Shown here: positions 41,763 through 51,267 of the stretch, piece after piece
How positions within the stretch are numbered: the stretch's first letter is position 1
Layout of the letters: every line of letters begins with the position of its first letter
From: NORP23 sp050302475
Lineage (GTDB): Bacteria > Pseudomonadota > Alphaproteobacteria > Rhodobacterales > Rhodobacteraceae
NCBI GenBank assembly: GCA_050302475.1
Contig: JBNLBF010000006.1
Coordinates: 74,219-138,218, forward strand
Length of the DNA: 64,000 nucleotides
Reading direction: 5' to 3'
Program-made: the position numbers and the translations under genes
The notes under the pieces: generated by a model
Told to the model about the DNA's origin: nothing
Databases searched by the model: none
Seen by the model: only the letters and a program-made list of their open reading frames with translations

Positions 41763-42887
41763 CTACCCTCGCGCGATTTTTTGCTCTGCCGGATAGGCTG
41801 CCTCGAACCGTGCGCGTAGCGTCAGGACCAGCAACACAACGGCCCCCAGCTGGTGGGTGATTGCTGCATGCAGCGGGGCCGCGTAGATCGCAGTCACGAT
41901 CCCGAGCACCATTTGCAGGATCAGCATCGCAGCGGCCACAGCGAAGGAGCTGCGTACACCTGCCAGCGCGCTCGCCCGACTGCGCCACCAGACAAATGCG
42001 CCAAAGACAAAAGCGACATAACCCAGCATTCGGTGGTTAAACTGCACCAGCGCCGGGTTTTCGAAGAAATTCGACCAAAGCGGTGTATAGCCAAAACTTT
42101 CAGACGGCAGGAATTCTCCGTTCATGGACGGCCATGTCGGGAAGGACCGACCCGCATCAATTCCCGCCACCAGCGCGCCCAGCAAGATTTGCAGGAACAG
42201 CACGACCAGCAGGATCGTGGAAAGCCGCATCAGTCCCCCTTCCCGCCGCCGCCGCGCCTGCAACAGGTTCGCGCCCGTTAGGCGCAGTTCCATCACAAAC
42301 CATGCAATCAAGCCGAGGATCAGGAACGCTAGCCCCAGATGGATCGCCAGCCGGTAGGAGGCCACATCAACCATGCGCCCGGTCAGACCCGAGGACACCA
42401 TCCACCAGCCAATTGCCCCCTGCAATCCGCCCAGAAGCCCAAGCGCCAGCAAACGTGGGGTCCAGCCGGTTGGGATCGACTTGCGAGCCAGAAACCAGAC
42501 AAAACCGACAAACCAGACCAGCCCCACAATCCGGCCAAGGAATCTATGCCCCCACTCCCACCAGTAAATCGATTTGAATTCGTCCAGAGACATCGCATGA
42601 TTCACCAGCGCAAATTCAGGAGTCGCCTGATATTTGTCGAACTCCGCAATCCAATCTGTTGCCGACAGTGGTGGAATTGCGCCTGTGATCGGCGCCCATT
42701 CGGTAATCGAAAGTCCGCTGTCGGTCAGGCGCGTCAGACCGCCGACCAGGATCATTGCCGCAACCAGCACAAACAGGCTCATCAGCCACAGGATCAATCC
42801 CTTTCGCGACGTTGCAGGTTTCGCGACAGGCGTTGTCGCGGTTTCCTTTCCCGAAACCTCTTCAAAAATGCTGCGCTTGTCGCTCAT
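41763..42887 (-). CDS. ctaA: Heme A synthase (COX15/CtaA)
   Basis: 374 residues with eight predicted helices. It oxidises the C8 methyl of heme O to the formyl group of heme A for aa3-type cytochrome oxidase. The family motifs are GGLTRLTDSGLSITEWAPI, EFKSIYWWEWGHRFLGR and VQFNHRMLGYVAF, with the heme-binding histidines. It lacks the extracellular cysteine pair seen in the Bacillus type. The 133-bp stretch downstream, before rplM's promoter, is non-coding. Confidence 0.96.
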   Translation of the reverse strand: MSDKRSIFEEVSGKETATTPVAKPATSRKGLILWLMSLFVLVAAMILVGGLTRLTDSGLSITEWAPITGAIPPLSATDWIAEFDKYQATPEFALVNHAMSLDEFKSIYWWEWGHRFLGRIVGLVWFVGFVWFLARKSIPTGWTPRLLALGLLGGLQGAIGWWMVSSGLTGRMVDVASYRLAIHLGLAFLILGLIAWFVMELRLTGANLLQARRRREGGLMRLSTILLVVLFLQILLGALVAGIDAGRSFPTWPSMNGEFLPSESFGYTPLWSNFFENPALVQFNHRMLGYVAFVFGAFVWWRSRASALAGVRSSFAVAAAMLILQMVLGIVTAIYAAPLHAAITHQLGAVVLLVLTLRARFEAAYPAEQKIARG

Positions 42888-42939
42888 CGCTCTCTCCGTT
42901 TTGTCGGAAACTAAGCAGCCCGGCGGGGCAGTTCAACTG

Positions 42940-43722
42940 TCACTTTTCACCGCGCTTTTCGGTCAGAGCGCGCAATACGCCGTGAAGCGTGCGCACATCC
43001 GCATCGGTCAGCGGCAGGCGGCTGAACATGTTGCGCAGGTTGGCCTGCATAGACTCGCGCTTTTCTTCCGGCCAGAAGAACCCAACATCGTCGAGCTTCC
43101 CTTCCAGATGCTCCAGCAACTTCTGGATCTCGATAGTCTCCGCATATCGCGTTTTCCCCATTTCGGAAACTTCCGCTGGCACTTCCGCTCCTTGTCGCCG
43201 CCACTCATAGGCCGTCAGCAACACACACTGCGCAAGGTTCAGCGACGCAAAGGCGGGATTCACGGGTACCGAGATAATTGCATTCGCCCGCACGATATCA
43301 TCATTTGCCAACCCCGCGCGCTCCGGTCCGAACAGAACCCCAACCTTCTGCCCTTGCCCGATTAATTCGCGCGCATGTACCATCGCGCGTTCCGGCGTCA
43401 TCACCGTTTTTGTCAGGTCCCGGTCCCGCGCTGTGGTGGCAAACACGTAGTTCAGGTCTGCCAGAGCCTCTGCCGTAGTGTCCACCACCTGCACCTGATC
43501 GAGCACGCGCGCCGCACCGGATGCCATCGCCGCAGCCTTTGGGTTCGGCCAGCCGTCGCGCGGATTGACGATCCGCATCCGGTCCAGCCCGAAATTCCAC
43601 ATCGCCCGCGCCGCCGCACCTATATTTTCGCCCATCTGCGGCTCGACCAGCACAAATGCCGGGGTCGGCCCCTGCCAGCCTTCATCTTGTGCGTGATCCG
43701 TTCCTGCCACGATAGACTCCAT
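42940..43722 (-). CDS. trmJ: tRNA (cytidine/uridine-32-2'-O)-methyltransferase, TrmJ type
   Basis: 260-residue SPOUT methyltransferase. AFVLVEPQMGENIGAAARAM is the family start, KVGVLFGPERAGLANDDI is motif 2 and ISVPVNPAFASLNLAQCVLL is motif 3, forming the SAM-binding trefoil knot. It resembles E. coli TrmJ, which methylates position 32 of several tRNAs. I chose ATG 43722 since the N-terminus then matches the family; the frame extends further upstream without similarity. It lies 43 nt after the interrupted membrane gene. Confidence 0.93.
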   Translation of the reverse strand: MESIVAGTDHAQDEGWQGPTPAFVLVEPQMGENIGAAARAMWNFGLDRMRIVNPRDGWPNPKAAAMASGAARVLDQVQVVDTTAEALADLNYVFATTARDRDLTKTVMTPERAMVHARELIGQGQKVGVLFGPERAGLANDDIVRANAIISVPVNPAFASLNLAQCVLLTAYEWRRQGAEVPAEVSEMGKTRYAETIEIQKLLEHLEGKLDDVGFFWPEEKRESMQANLRNMFSRLPLTDADVRTLHGVLRALTEKRGEK

Positions 43723-43765
43723 GTGTATTCGCGCTCGCTTTACCGCGCCAAACCGTGGGCTGCAA

Positions 43766-44359
43766 TCAGAAGTCTGTGATCTTGGGATAGTTACAACGAT
43801 AGCCGTTACCTTCCGCCATACAGGGAAACGTTTTCCGAACAGGTTCAGCGTTGCCAACCCTCAGCTCACATTCCATGTGCGAAGCATCGCCTTGGTTAAC
43901 CTGCGTACAATAGATCTGGTTGGTTACCTGTTGGGTTGTCTGAACGGTCTCGGTTTGCGTGACCTCCTACGTCACTTGTTGCGTCGTGGTGACACCTGGC
44001 TGGAGCCGATAAGATATTTCACCCTGATCCTGCAAAATCAGACGGAACAGCACCACGACGATAATACCGATCGTCGCCAACAAAAGTATCCGCCGCCCTC
44101 GGTGAGTTTGGTTCATCCTGTCCAGGGCACGGTCCAATAAAAATACCAACAGTACCCCCGCCAGCCACACCGCCCCGCCAATCATCAGAATTTTGGTGAA
44201 ATATCCTGCTGGGGCGACGGTCCCCGGAATGGCCATGACCGCACCGAATCCAACAAATCCCGTCCAATAAAATAAAAGCTGCCACGGAATGCGGACCTTT
44301 GTCCTTTCCTCCCGCCTGACCGTTTTATTTGACCGATTCCGATCTGCCAATTGCGTCAT
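43766..44359 (-). pseudogene. Membrane protein gene interrupted by an in-frame TAG codon
   Basis: From ATG 44359 the frame encodes three hydrophobic helices (about 27-48, 54-74 and 90-108), then stops at TAG (43967-43969, codon 131). The same frame continues for 66 more codons to TGA at 43766, encoding a coherent Gln/Thr-rich linker (EVTQTETVQTTQQVTNQIYC) and a domain with four further cysteines (ECELRVG, FPCMAEGNGYRCNYP). By the positive-inside rule this part would be periplasmic. The Gln-rich context suggests CAG changed to TAG. Alternatively the 130-residue form is functional. I do not recognise the family. It is divergent from tfoX-like. Confidence 0.65.
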
Positions 44360-44409
44360 CACCCCACTGTTGTGTAGACTGACACTAGTCAGACAGAAAG
44401 GAATTTCCA

Positions 44410-44739
44410 ATGGCTTACGACGAAGGACATGCCGCTATCCTCAGGGATCTGACGTCCGGGCTGGACGGTATCACCGAAAAGAAGATGTTCGGCGGCATCG
44501 CCTTTTTACAAAACGGAAACATGCTGTGTGGTGTTCATAAAGATGGCGGGATGTTCCGCGTCGGCAAGGATAACGAGGCTGCAGCGCTTGCGGTGCGCGG
44601 TGTTGATCCGCTGAGCTTCACTGGTCGGAAGATGGGCGGGCTCGTGGACATATCTGACGAGACCCTTAGTGATGACGCCGCCCTTCGGGAATTGCTGGCG
44701 CTTTCGCAGTCCTTTGTCGGAAAGATGCCCCCTAAATAG
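44410..44739 (+). CDS. TfoX/Sxy N-terminal domain protein
   Basis: 109 residues consisting of the TfoX_N domain only: KKMFGGIAFLQNGNMLCGVH, then MFRVGKDNEAAAL and GRKMGGLVDI. Full-length Sxy/TfoX activates competence genes with CRP in gammaproteobacteria; single-domain alphaproteobacterial versions have no proven role. GAAAGGA precedes ATG 44410. It is divergent from the interrupted membrane gene, with 50 bp between the starts. Confidence 0.92.
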   Translation: MAYDEGHAAILRDLTSGLDGITEKKMFGGIAFLQNGNMLCGVHKDGGMFRVGKDNEAAALAVRGVDPLSFTGRKMGGLVDISDETLSDDAALRELLALSQSFVGKMPPK

Positions 44740-44829
44740 GTATACACACGTATACCCACTTCCCCTTTGGACAAAACTTGGCTAAACAGCGGCCAAATTC
44801 GCAGCCACACGCAGATTGAAGGGAAGTTC

Positions 44830-46044
44830 ATGACCAAAATCAAAGTAGAAAATCCGGTAGTCGAGCTCGACGGCGACGAGATGACCCGCATCATCTGGCA
44901 GTTCATCAAGGACAAGCTGATCCTGCCCTATCTCGATATCGATCTGAAATACTATGACCTTGGCATCGAAGCCCGTGACGAGACCGACGACCAGATCACG
45001 GTCGATGCGGCCGAAGCGATTAAAAAATACGGCGTTGGCGTCAAATGTGCGACCATCACCCCGGACGAAGCACGCGTCGAGGAATTCGGCCTGAAGCGTA
45101 TGTATCGCTCCCCGAACGGGACGATCCGTAACATTCTGGGCGGCGTAATCTTCCGCCAGCCGATCATCTGTAAAAACGTGCCACGGTTGGTGCCGGGTTG
45201 GACGAAACCGATCGTCGTTGGCCGTCACGCATACGGTGACCAGTATCGCGCAACCGACTTCCTGTTCCCGGGCGCTGGCAAGCTGACGATGAAATTCGAA
45301 GGCGAGGACGGCACCGTCATCGAGCGCGACGTGTTCGACGCCCCTTCCAGCGGGATTTACATGGGGATGTATAACCTCGACGCATCGATATACGACTTTG
45401 CACGGGCTTCGCTGAACTACGGCCTGAATCTTGGTTGGCCGGTCTATCTGTCGACTAAGAACACAATCCTGAAAGCCTATGATGGCCGCTTCAAAGACAT
45501 CTTCCAGGAAGTCTATGAAAAAGAATTTCAGGAGCAGTTCGAAGCCAAGAAAATCTGGTACGAGCACCGCCTAATCGACGATATGGTTGCCGCATCGCTG
45601 AAATGGTCGGGTGGCTATGTCTGGGCTTGTAAGAATTATGATGGCGACGTGCAGTCGGATACGGTTGCGCAGGGCTTCGGCTCGCTGGGACTGATGACCT
45701 CGCAGCTAATGACGCCGGATGGCAAGATTGTTGAGGCAGAGGCCGCGCACGGCACCGTCACCCGTCACTATCGTCAGCACCAGAAGGGCGAGGCAACCTC
45801 GACCAACTCGATCGCGTCGATCTATGCCTGGACCGGTGGTCTGAAGCATCGTGCGAAGCTGGACAATAACGCCAAACTGCGTGAGTTTGCCGAGACGCTG
45901 GAAAAAGTGATCATCGACACGGTGGAAAGCGGCTTCATGACCAAAGACTTGGCGCTGCTGGTTGGACCGGATCAGAAATGGCTGACGACCGAAGGGTTCC
46001 TCGAAAAAATCGACGAGAACCTGAACAAAGCCCTTGCCGGGTAA
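44830..46044 (+). CDS. icd: Isocitrate dehydrogenase (NADP+), eukaryotic-type subfamily
   Basis: 404 residues. The ENPVVELDGDEMTRIIW start and RMYRSPNGTIRNILGGVIFR are diagnostic of the homodimeric, eukaryote-like NADP-IDH clade common in alphaproteobacteria, rather than the E. coli type. The metal-binding aspartates are in LIDDMVAASLKWSGG and the KNYDGDVQSD region. ATG 44830 follows GAAGGGA. A terminator follows at 46051, so it is monocistronic. Confidence 0.97.
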   Translation: MTKIKVENPVVELDGDEMTRIIWQFIKDKLILPYLDIDLKYYDLGIEARDETDDQITVDAAEAIKKYGVGVKCATITPDEARVEEFGLKRMYRSPNGTIRNILGGVIFRQPIICKNVPRLVPGWTKPIVVGRHAYGDQYRATDFLFPGAGKLTMKFEGEDGTVIERDVFDAPSSGIYMGMYNLDASIYDFARASLNYGLNLGWPVYLSTKNTILKAYDGRFKDIFQEVYEKEFQEQFEAKKIWYEHRLIDDMVAASLKWSGGYVWACKNYDGDVQSDTVAQGFGSLGLMTSQLMTPDGKIVEAEAAHGTVTRHYRQHQKGEATSTNSIASIYAWTGGLKHRAKLDNNAKLREFAETLEKVIIDTVESGFMTKDLALLVGPDQKWLTTEGFLEKIDENLNKALAG

Positions 46045-46050
46045 ACATTC

Positions 46051-46080
46051 AAAGGGCCGCCATGTGCGGCCTTTTTTTAT
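46051..46080 (+). terminator. Rho-independent terminator of icd
   Basis: GGCCGC (46055-46060) and GCGGCC (46066-46071) pair perfectly around CATGT, extended by flanking A/T pairing, followed by seven T residues (46072-46078). Confidence 0.92.
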
Positions 46081-46164
46081 TTTGGAGTAGTTGTCAGGCT
46101 ATCTGGATACACGATTGACGGACTTACATTGACACCGGCCAAGTCCGGCGATAGCCCAAACAAC

Positions 46165-46782
46165 ATGTCGACAAACGAACCTCACAAAGTTCTGCGCCAC
46201 TCGCTGCTGGAAGATATACAGGCCTTTGTGCTCGGCACAGCGCTATGCGCAATGTCGGTGCAGATACTGACCCATCTGGGGCTGATCACCGGACAGACGG
46301 CGGGTCTGGGCGTGCTGATCAGCTATCTTGGCGATTGGCCGTTTGGGGTCGTGTTTTTTATCATCAACCTGCCGTTTTACGGGTTGGCGTGGCTGCGGAT
46401 GGGACTGGTCTTCACCGTCAAAAGTTTCATCGCGGTAGGGTTGGTGTCGGCCATGACGGCGGTCTTTCCTGAACTTATCAGTTTCAATGAAATTAACCCG
46501 CTGTTCGGGGCTGCCATGGCTGGTGCGATGGCCGGACTTGGCCTGATCGTCCTGTTCCGGCACGGCGCCTCACTGGGTGGGATCGGGGTGCTGGGGCTGT
46601 TCCTGCAGGACCGTATAGGCATTCAGGCCGGTTGGGTGCAGCTGGGATTTGACGCCGTCCTGTTCGCGGTCGCCTTTTTCGTCATGCCTTGGCAGATGGT
46701 TGGCGCGTCGCTGTTGGGGGCCGTCATCGTCAACGTGATCGTTGCCAGCAACCACCGCAAGGATCGCTACATCGCACGTTAA
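46165..46782 (+). CDS. YitT family membrane protein
   Basis: 205 residues with five or six helices: DIQAFVLGTALCAMSVQILTH near the N-terminus, then LITGQTAGLGVLISYLGDWP and GLIVLFRHGASLGGIGVLGL, typical of the YitT/DUF161 family. Function is unknown. There is no clear Shine-Dalgarno; a TTG at 46129 in frame could add 12 residues. The end overlaps the convergent DUF1330 gene by 4 nt. Confidence 0.88.
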   Translation: MSTNEPHKVLRHSLLEDIQAFVLGTALCAMSVQILTHLGLITGQTAGLGVLISYLGDWPFGVVFFIINLPFYGLAWLRMGLVFTVKSFIAVGLVSAMTAVFPELISFNEINPLFGAAMAGAMAGLGLIVLFRHGASLGGIGVLGLFLQDRIGIQAGWVQLGFDAVLFAVAFFVMPWQMVGASLLGAVIVNVIVASNHRKDRYIAR

Positions 46783-47063
46783 GCGCCTTCAACAATCACC
46801 AGATCACGGTTGGAATTGGCGAGCGCAATGGGCAGAATTTTCTGATATTCCGGCGAGTTATAGAATTTCCGCGCCGTGTCCCGGTCCGGCATTTCAATAA
46901 CCACATGGCGCGAGGGGCCGTCGCCTTCAACCTGCTCATACTCACCTGCTTTCACCAGAAACCGCCCGCCGAAACTCTCGGCAATGGCGACCGTTTGCTT
47001 GGCGTATTCCAGATAGGCGTCAACATCCGTCACGTTGATCCGCGCTATGATATAAGCGGCCAT
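46779..47063 (-). CDS. DUF1330 protein (distal copy)
   Basis: 94-residue ferredoxin-like dimeric alpha/beta-barrel protein of the DUF1330 family: MAAYIIARINVTDVDAYLEY, GGRFLVKAGEYEQVEG, then FYNSPEYQKILPIAL. It is paralogous to the neighbouring gene, with the same layout. Its ATG overlaps the upstream stop by 1 nt. The biochemical role is unknown. Confidence 0.9.
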   Translation of the reverse strand: MAAYIIARINVTDVDAYLEYAKQTVAIAESFGGRFLVKAGEYEQVEGDGPSRHVVIEMPDRDTARKFYNSPEYQKILPIALANSNRDLVIVEGA

Positions 47064-47347
47064 CAGACGCCCTCCACAAAGGTATATTCGCGGGTCGCGG
47101 CGGGTAAGCCGTAGGATAGCGCTTCCTGATACTCAGGCGAGTGATAGAATTTCTCCGCCGTTTCCATATCGGGGAAGCGGATGATCACGTTGCGTGCACG
47201 GCCCTGCCCCTCCTTGTGAACGCTGGCGCCACCGCGGGCCAGGAATTCCCCGCCGAACTTTTCAACCGCCGGACCGGCCAGCGCCGCATATTTCGCGTAT
47301 TCGTCAGCGTCATGCACGTCGATATGCACCATTGCGTAAACAGCCAT
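47063..47347 (-). CDS. DUF1330 protein (proximal copy)
   Basis: 94 residues, aligned end to end with the distal copy (VEKFGGEFLARGGASVHKEG, FYHSPEYQEALSYGLPA) and about 40% identical by eye, so the pair arose by tandem duplication. Its ATG directly follows the alaS stop codon, so it is probably read from the alaS transcript. Confidence 0.9.
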   Translation of the reverse strand: MAVYAMVHIDVHDADEYAKYAALAGPAVEKFGGEFLARGGASVHKEGQGRARNVIIRFPDMETAEKFYHSPEYQEALSYGLPAATREYTFVEGV

Positions 47348-50011
47348 TTATCCCTCCAGTAATTTTTCAACGGCGGCAATTGCGACGTCGGCATTGTCCG
47401 CGCTCGCGCCACCACCCTGCGCCATGTCCGGACGGCCACCGCCGCCCTTGCCGCCCAAAGCTTCCGCAGCGGCCCGCACCATGTCAACCGCGCTGATCCG
47501 GTCGGTCAGGTCATCCGTGACGCCAGCCGCAACAGCTGCGCGGTCACCTGTGTCGGCAATCAGCAGGATCGCACCGGATTTAAGTTGCGTTTTGTGATCG
47601 TCAATCAGTCCTCGCAAATCCTTACCGGACACGCCGGTAAGCACCTGCGCCAGGAACGGCACGCCGTTCACGTCCTTGGCTTTGGTTTCAGCCTTGCCGC
47701 CACCGGACATGGCCAGTTGACGACGCAGCTCAGCCACTTCGTTTTGCAAGGCCTTGCGCTCATCCATCAGCGATTTTACCCGCTCTGCCACCAGATCCGG
47801 TGATGCTTTCAATGCTGCGGCTGCATCGGCAAGCTGCTTTTCGATCTTCGCCATATACTCGAGCGCGCCTTCCCCGGTCAGCGCCTCGATCCGGCGAATA
47901 CCAGCGGCCGAGGCTCCTTCGCTCACCAGCTTGAACAGCCCGATTTCACCAAGGCGCCGAACATGCGTGCCTCCGCACAGTTCCAGCGAGTAGGTATTGC
48001 GATCAATCCCCTTGCCAGACCCTACCTGTGCGCCCATCGACACAACGCGAACCTCGTCGCCATATTTCTCGCCAAACAGCGCCTGCGCACCCAGCTCGCG
48101 CGCCTCATCCGGCGTCATGATCCGGGTTTCGACGGCACCATCCTGACGGATATAGGCGTTCACCTCATCCTCAACCTTCGACAACTCGTCGGTCGACATG
48201 GCTTTCTGATGGCTGAAATCAAAGCGCAGGCGGTTTTCGGCATTCAGCGAGCCTCGCTGCGCGACATGATCGCCCAGCACATTTCGTAACGCCTCGTTCA
48301 GCAGATGCGTGGCCGAGTGGTTCGCCCGGATCGCCGTACGCCGATCATGATCAACCTTCAATTCAACCGCCGCGCCTTTTTCCAGCGTTCCGTCAGCAAC
48401 CTTGCCGGAATGTACAAACAGGCCAGCCTTTTTCTTTGTGTCGGTAATTTCCACCTTTGCGCCGTCAGCAAGGATCAGGCCCTTATCGCCAACCTGCCCC
48501 CCGGATTCCGCATAAAACGGGGTCTGGTTGACGGCGATCTGCACATCGTCACCCTTGCCCGCACGCTCCACTAGTGCGCCATCTTTGACGATGGCCTGCA
48601 CCTGCCCTTCGGCTTCCTCGGTGTCATAACCGAGGAATTCCGTCACGCCGTGTTGATCCGCAATGTCGAACCAGACACTTTCGTCCGCCGCTTCACCCGT
48701 CCCGGCCCAGGCGGCGCGCGCCTTGGCCTTTTGCTCAGCCATCGCCGCGTCAAATCCGTCGGTATCTACACCACGACCTTTTTCCCGCAGCGCATCCTGC
48801 GTCAGGTCCAGCGGGAAGCCGTATGTGTCATAGAGTTTGAACGCCGTCTCACCCGGCAGGTCGGACCCTTCAGGCACGTCATCCAGCGCCTCATCCAGCA
48901 GCTTCAAGCCGCGATCCAACGTGGTTTTGAACCGGGTTTCTTCCAGCAGCAGCGTTTCTTCGATCATCGCCTGACCGCGCGACAACTCCGGATAGGCCTG
49001 CCCCATCTGACGCACCAGCGCGGGCACCAGACGGTGCATCACCGGGTCTTTCGCACCCAGCAGATGCGCGTGCCGCATAGCGCGGCGCATGATCCGGCGT
49101 AGCACATAGCCGCGCCCTTCGTTGGAGGGCAGCACCCCCTCGGCAATCAGGAAAGAGGTCGAGCGCAGATGATCCGCGATCACCCGGTGATGGGTCAAAT
49201 GCGCTTCGCCAATGTCGGTGGAGGTCGCATGCGCCGAGGCCTCTACCAGCGCCATCATCAGGTCGGTTTCATAGACGTTATTCGTCCCCTGCATCAGCGA
49301 GGAGAACCGTTCAAGCCCCATACCTGTGTCGATCGACTGCATGTCGAGCGCTTTCATCGAACCGTCTTCGAACTGTTCGTTCTGCATGAACACGAGGTTC
49401 CAGATTTCGATGAACCGGTCGCCGTCCTCTTCCGGTGAGCCCGGAGGGCCGCCCCAGAATTTTTCGCCATGGTCATAGAAAATCTCGGTGCAGGGTCCAC
49501 ATGGCCCTGTCGGTCCCATCTTCCAGAAATTGTCATCGGTTGCGATGCGGATGATTTTGCTGTCGGGCACACCGACTTTCTTCCAGATGTCAGCGGCCTC
49601 GTCATCCGTATGATAGACCGTGACCAGAAGTTTTTCGGTATCAATCCCGAAATCTTTGGTCAGCAGCTCCCACGCGAACGGAATGGCAGCTTCCTTGAAA
49701 TAATCCCCAAACGAAAAGTTCCCCAGCATTTCAAAAAATGTCAGATGCCGCGCCGTGTAGCCGACATTATCCAGATCATTATGCTTGCCGCCCGCCCGCA
49801 CACATTTCTGGCTGGTCGTGGCGCGTGTGTAATCGCGATGCTCTACCCCGGTGAACAGGTTCTTGAACTGCACCATTCCGGAGTTGGTAAACATCAGCGT
49901 CGGGTCATTGCGTGGCACCAACGGGGAACTGTCCACCACCGTGTGGCCGTTCTTCTCGAAATAACCGAGGAAAGTGCTGCGGATATCGTTCAGGCTTACC
50001 ATATTCGTCAT
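47348..50011 (-). CDS. alaS: Alanyl-tRNA synthetase
   Basis: 887 residues, full length. The class II core has SPLVPRNDPTLMFTNSGMVQ and GNFSFGDYFKEAAI. The editing domain carries the zinc motifs HSATHLLNEAL and CGGTH. The C-terminal C-Ala domain ends with the DHKTQLKSGAILLIAD region and a glycine-rich tail (GGKGGGGRPDMAQGGG). ATG 50011 or ATG 50002 could be the start. It is downstream of recA, as in many alphaproteobacteria, but with an intervening terminator. Confidence 0.98.
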   Translation of the reverse strand: MTNMVSLNDIRSTFLGYFEKNGHTVVDSSPLVPRNDPTLMFTNSGMVQFKNLFTGVEHRDYTRATTSQKCVRAGGKHNDLDNVGYTARHLTFFEMLGNFSFGDYFKEAAIPFAWELLTKDFGIDTEKLLVTVYHTDDEAADIWKKVGVPDSKIIRIATDDNFWKMGPTGPCGPCTEIFYDHGEKFWGGPPGSPEEDGDRFIEIWNLVFMQNEQFEDGSMKALDMQSIDTGMGLERFSSLMQGTNNVYETDLMMALVEASAHATSTDIGEAHLTHHRVIADHLRSTSFLIAEGVLPSNEGRGYVLRRIMRRAMRHAHLLGAKDPVMHRLVPALVRQMGQAYPELSRGQAMIEETLLLEETRFKTTLDRGLKLLDEALDDVPEGSDLPGETAFKLYDTYGFPLDLTQDALREKGRGVDTDGFDAAMAEQKAKARAAWAGTGEAADESVWFDIADQHGVTEFLGYDTEEAEGQVQAIVKDGALVERAGKGDDVQIAVNQTPFYAESGGQVGDKGLILADGAKVEITDTKKKAGLFVHSGKVADGTLEKGAAVELKVDHDRRTAIRANHSATHLLNEALRNVLGDHVAQRGSLNAENRLRFDFSHQKAMSTDELSKVEDEVNAYIRQDGAVETRIMTPDEARELGAQALFGEKYGDEVRVVSMGAQVGSGKGIDRNTYSLELCGGTHVRRLGEIGLFKLVSEGASAAGIRRIEALTGEGALEYMAKIEKQLADAAAALKASPDLVAERVKSLMDERKALQNEVAELRRQLAMSGGGKAETKAKDVNGVPFLAQVLTGVSGKDLRGLIDDHKTQLKSGAILLIADTGDRAAVAAGVTDDLTDRISAVDMVRAAAEALGGKGGGGRPDMAQGGGASADNADVAIAAVEKLLEG

Positions 50012-50094
50012 TCCCGTATGCCCGCATACCGGGCGTATTCATAAATCAGAAAGGGTGTATCCTGCCCGCTGGCGGCTGTCCACATCTGCCAAAC

Positions 50095-50124
50095 AAAAAG
50101 GGCCGCAACGAGGTGCGGCCCTTT
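50095..50124 (-). terminator. Rho-independent terminator of recA
   Basis: GGGCCGCA (50100-50107) and TGCGGCCC (50114-50121) pair perfectly around a 6-nt loop. Read on the minus strand the stem runs into TTTTTG. It ends the recA transcript before alaS; on the plus strand the T-tract is only three. Confidence 0.9.
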
Positions 50125-50142
50125 CCAATTATGTATCGGAGA

Positions 50143-51216
50143 TCAGTCCTCCAAAACCTCGTCCGAATCCCCCAGATCAGGGGCACCTTCGAAATCCAGG
50201 CCATTCGCCGCGCGGATCTTATCCTCCAGCTCATGTGCCATATCCGGATTTTCCTTCAGGAAAATTTTCGCATTCTCGCGCCCTTGTCCGATACGTTCAT
50301 CCCCGTAGGAGAACCAGGAGCCGGATTTTTCCACCAGCCCGGCTTTGACACCAAGGTCCAGAAGCTCACCGGTTTTTGAAATCCCTTCGCCATACATGAT
50401 ATCGAACTCCACCTGTTTGAACGGTGGGGCGACCTTGTTTTTCACCACCTTCACGCGGGTAGCGTTGCCAACAACCTCGTCACGATCCTTCAACGCACCG
50501 ATGCGGCGGATATCCAGTCGGACCGAGGCATAGAATTTCAGCGCGTTACCACCGGTTGTTGTTTCCGGCGAACCGAACATCACCCCGATTTTCATGCGAA
50601 TCTGGTTGATGAAGATCACCATGCAGTTAGACCGGCTGATCGCCCCGGTCAGCTTGCGCATCGCCTGACTCATCAGCCGCGCCTGCGCGCCAACCTGCGC
50701 ATCACCCATGTCACCTTCAAGTTCCGATTTCGGCGTCAGCGCCGCAACCGAATCCACCACGACAACCGACACGGCACCGGACCGCACCAGCGTCTCGGTA
50801 ATCTCCAGCGCCTGTTCCCCGGCGTCGGGCTGCGAGATCAGCAGATCATCCAGATTAACACCCAGTTTCTTGGCATAAAGCGGGTCAAGCGCATGTTCCG
50901 CATCCACAAACGCGCAGATTCCGCCCTTTTTCTGCTCTTCGGCAATAACATGCAGCGCCAGCGTGGTTTTGCCCGAGCTTTCCGGTCCGTACACTTCGAT
51001 AATCCGGCCTTTTGGCAGGCCCCCGATCCCCAGCGCAATATCCAGCCCGATTGACCCGGTCGAAGTCGATTCGATTTCTTGGGCAGGGTTATCCTGCCCA
51101 AGTTTCATGATCGAACCTTTGCCAAAGTTGCGTTCGATCTGCGATAGCGCTGATTCCAGCGCCTTTTGCTTGTCCATATTCCGTCTTTCGTCCAGATCCA
51201 GAAGTGTACTCGCCAT
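50143..51216 (-). CDS. recA: Recombinase RecA
   Basis: 357 residues. Walker A is GPESSGKTT (about 77-85); VVVDSVAALTPKSELEGDMG forms Walker B and L1, and FINQIRMKIGVMFGSPETTTGGNAL covers L2. The C-terminus is acidic (DLGDSDEVLED). RecA drives homologous recombination and LexA self-cleavage. An SOS box lies 52-66 nt upstream (51268-51282), showing the expected LexA control. It has a terminator at 50095. Confidence 0.99.
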   Translation of the reverse strand: MASTLLDLDERRNMDKQKALESALSQIERNFGKGSIMKLGQDNPAQEIESTSTGSIGLDIALGIGGLPKGRIIEVYGPESSGKTTLALHVIAEEQKKGGICAFVDAEHALDPLYAKKLGVNLDDLLISQPDAGEQALEITETLVRSGAVSVVVVDSVAALTPKSELEGDMGDAQVGAQARLMSQAMRKLTGAISRSNCMVIFINQIRMKIGVMFGSPETTTGGNALKFYASVRLDIRRIGALKDRDEVVGNATRVKVVKNKVAPPFKQVEFDIMYGEGISKTGELLDLGVKAGLVEKSGSWFSYGDERIGQGRENAKIFLKENPDMAHELEDKIRAANGLDFEGAPDLGDSDEVLED

Positions 51217-51267
51217 AGTTTTGTTTCCTTATTTCACAACTTGCAAGGTCCGGCAATCACTGCTCAT

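Noticed and set aside
41596..41796. A 66-codon plus-strand frame between rplM and ctaA
   Set aside because: It overlaps the rplM promoter and ctaA end and has no RBS; the region is better read as leader and spacer.
44782..45567. A 261-codon open frame antisense to icd
   Set aside because: Shadow of icd codon structure; no RBS or motif.
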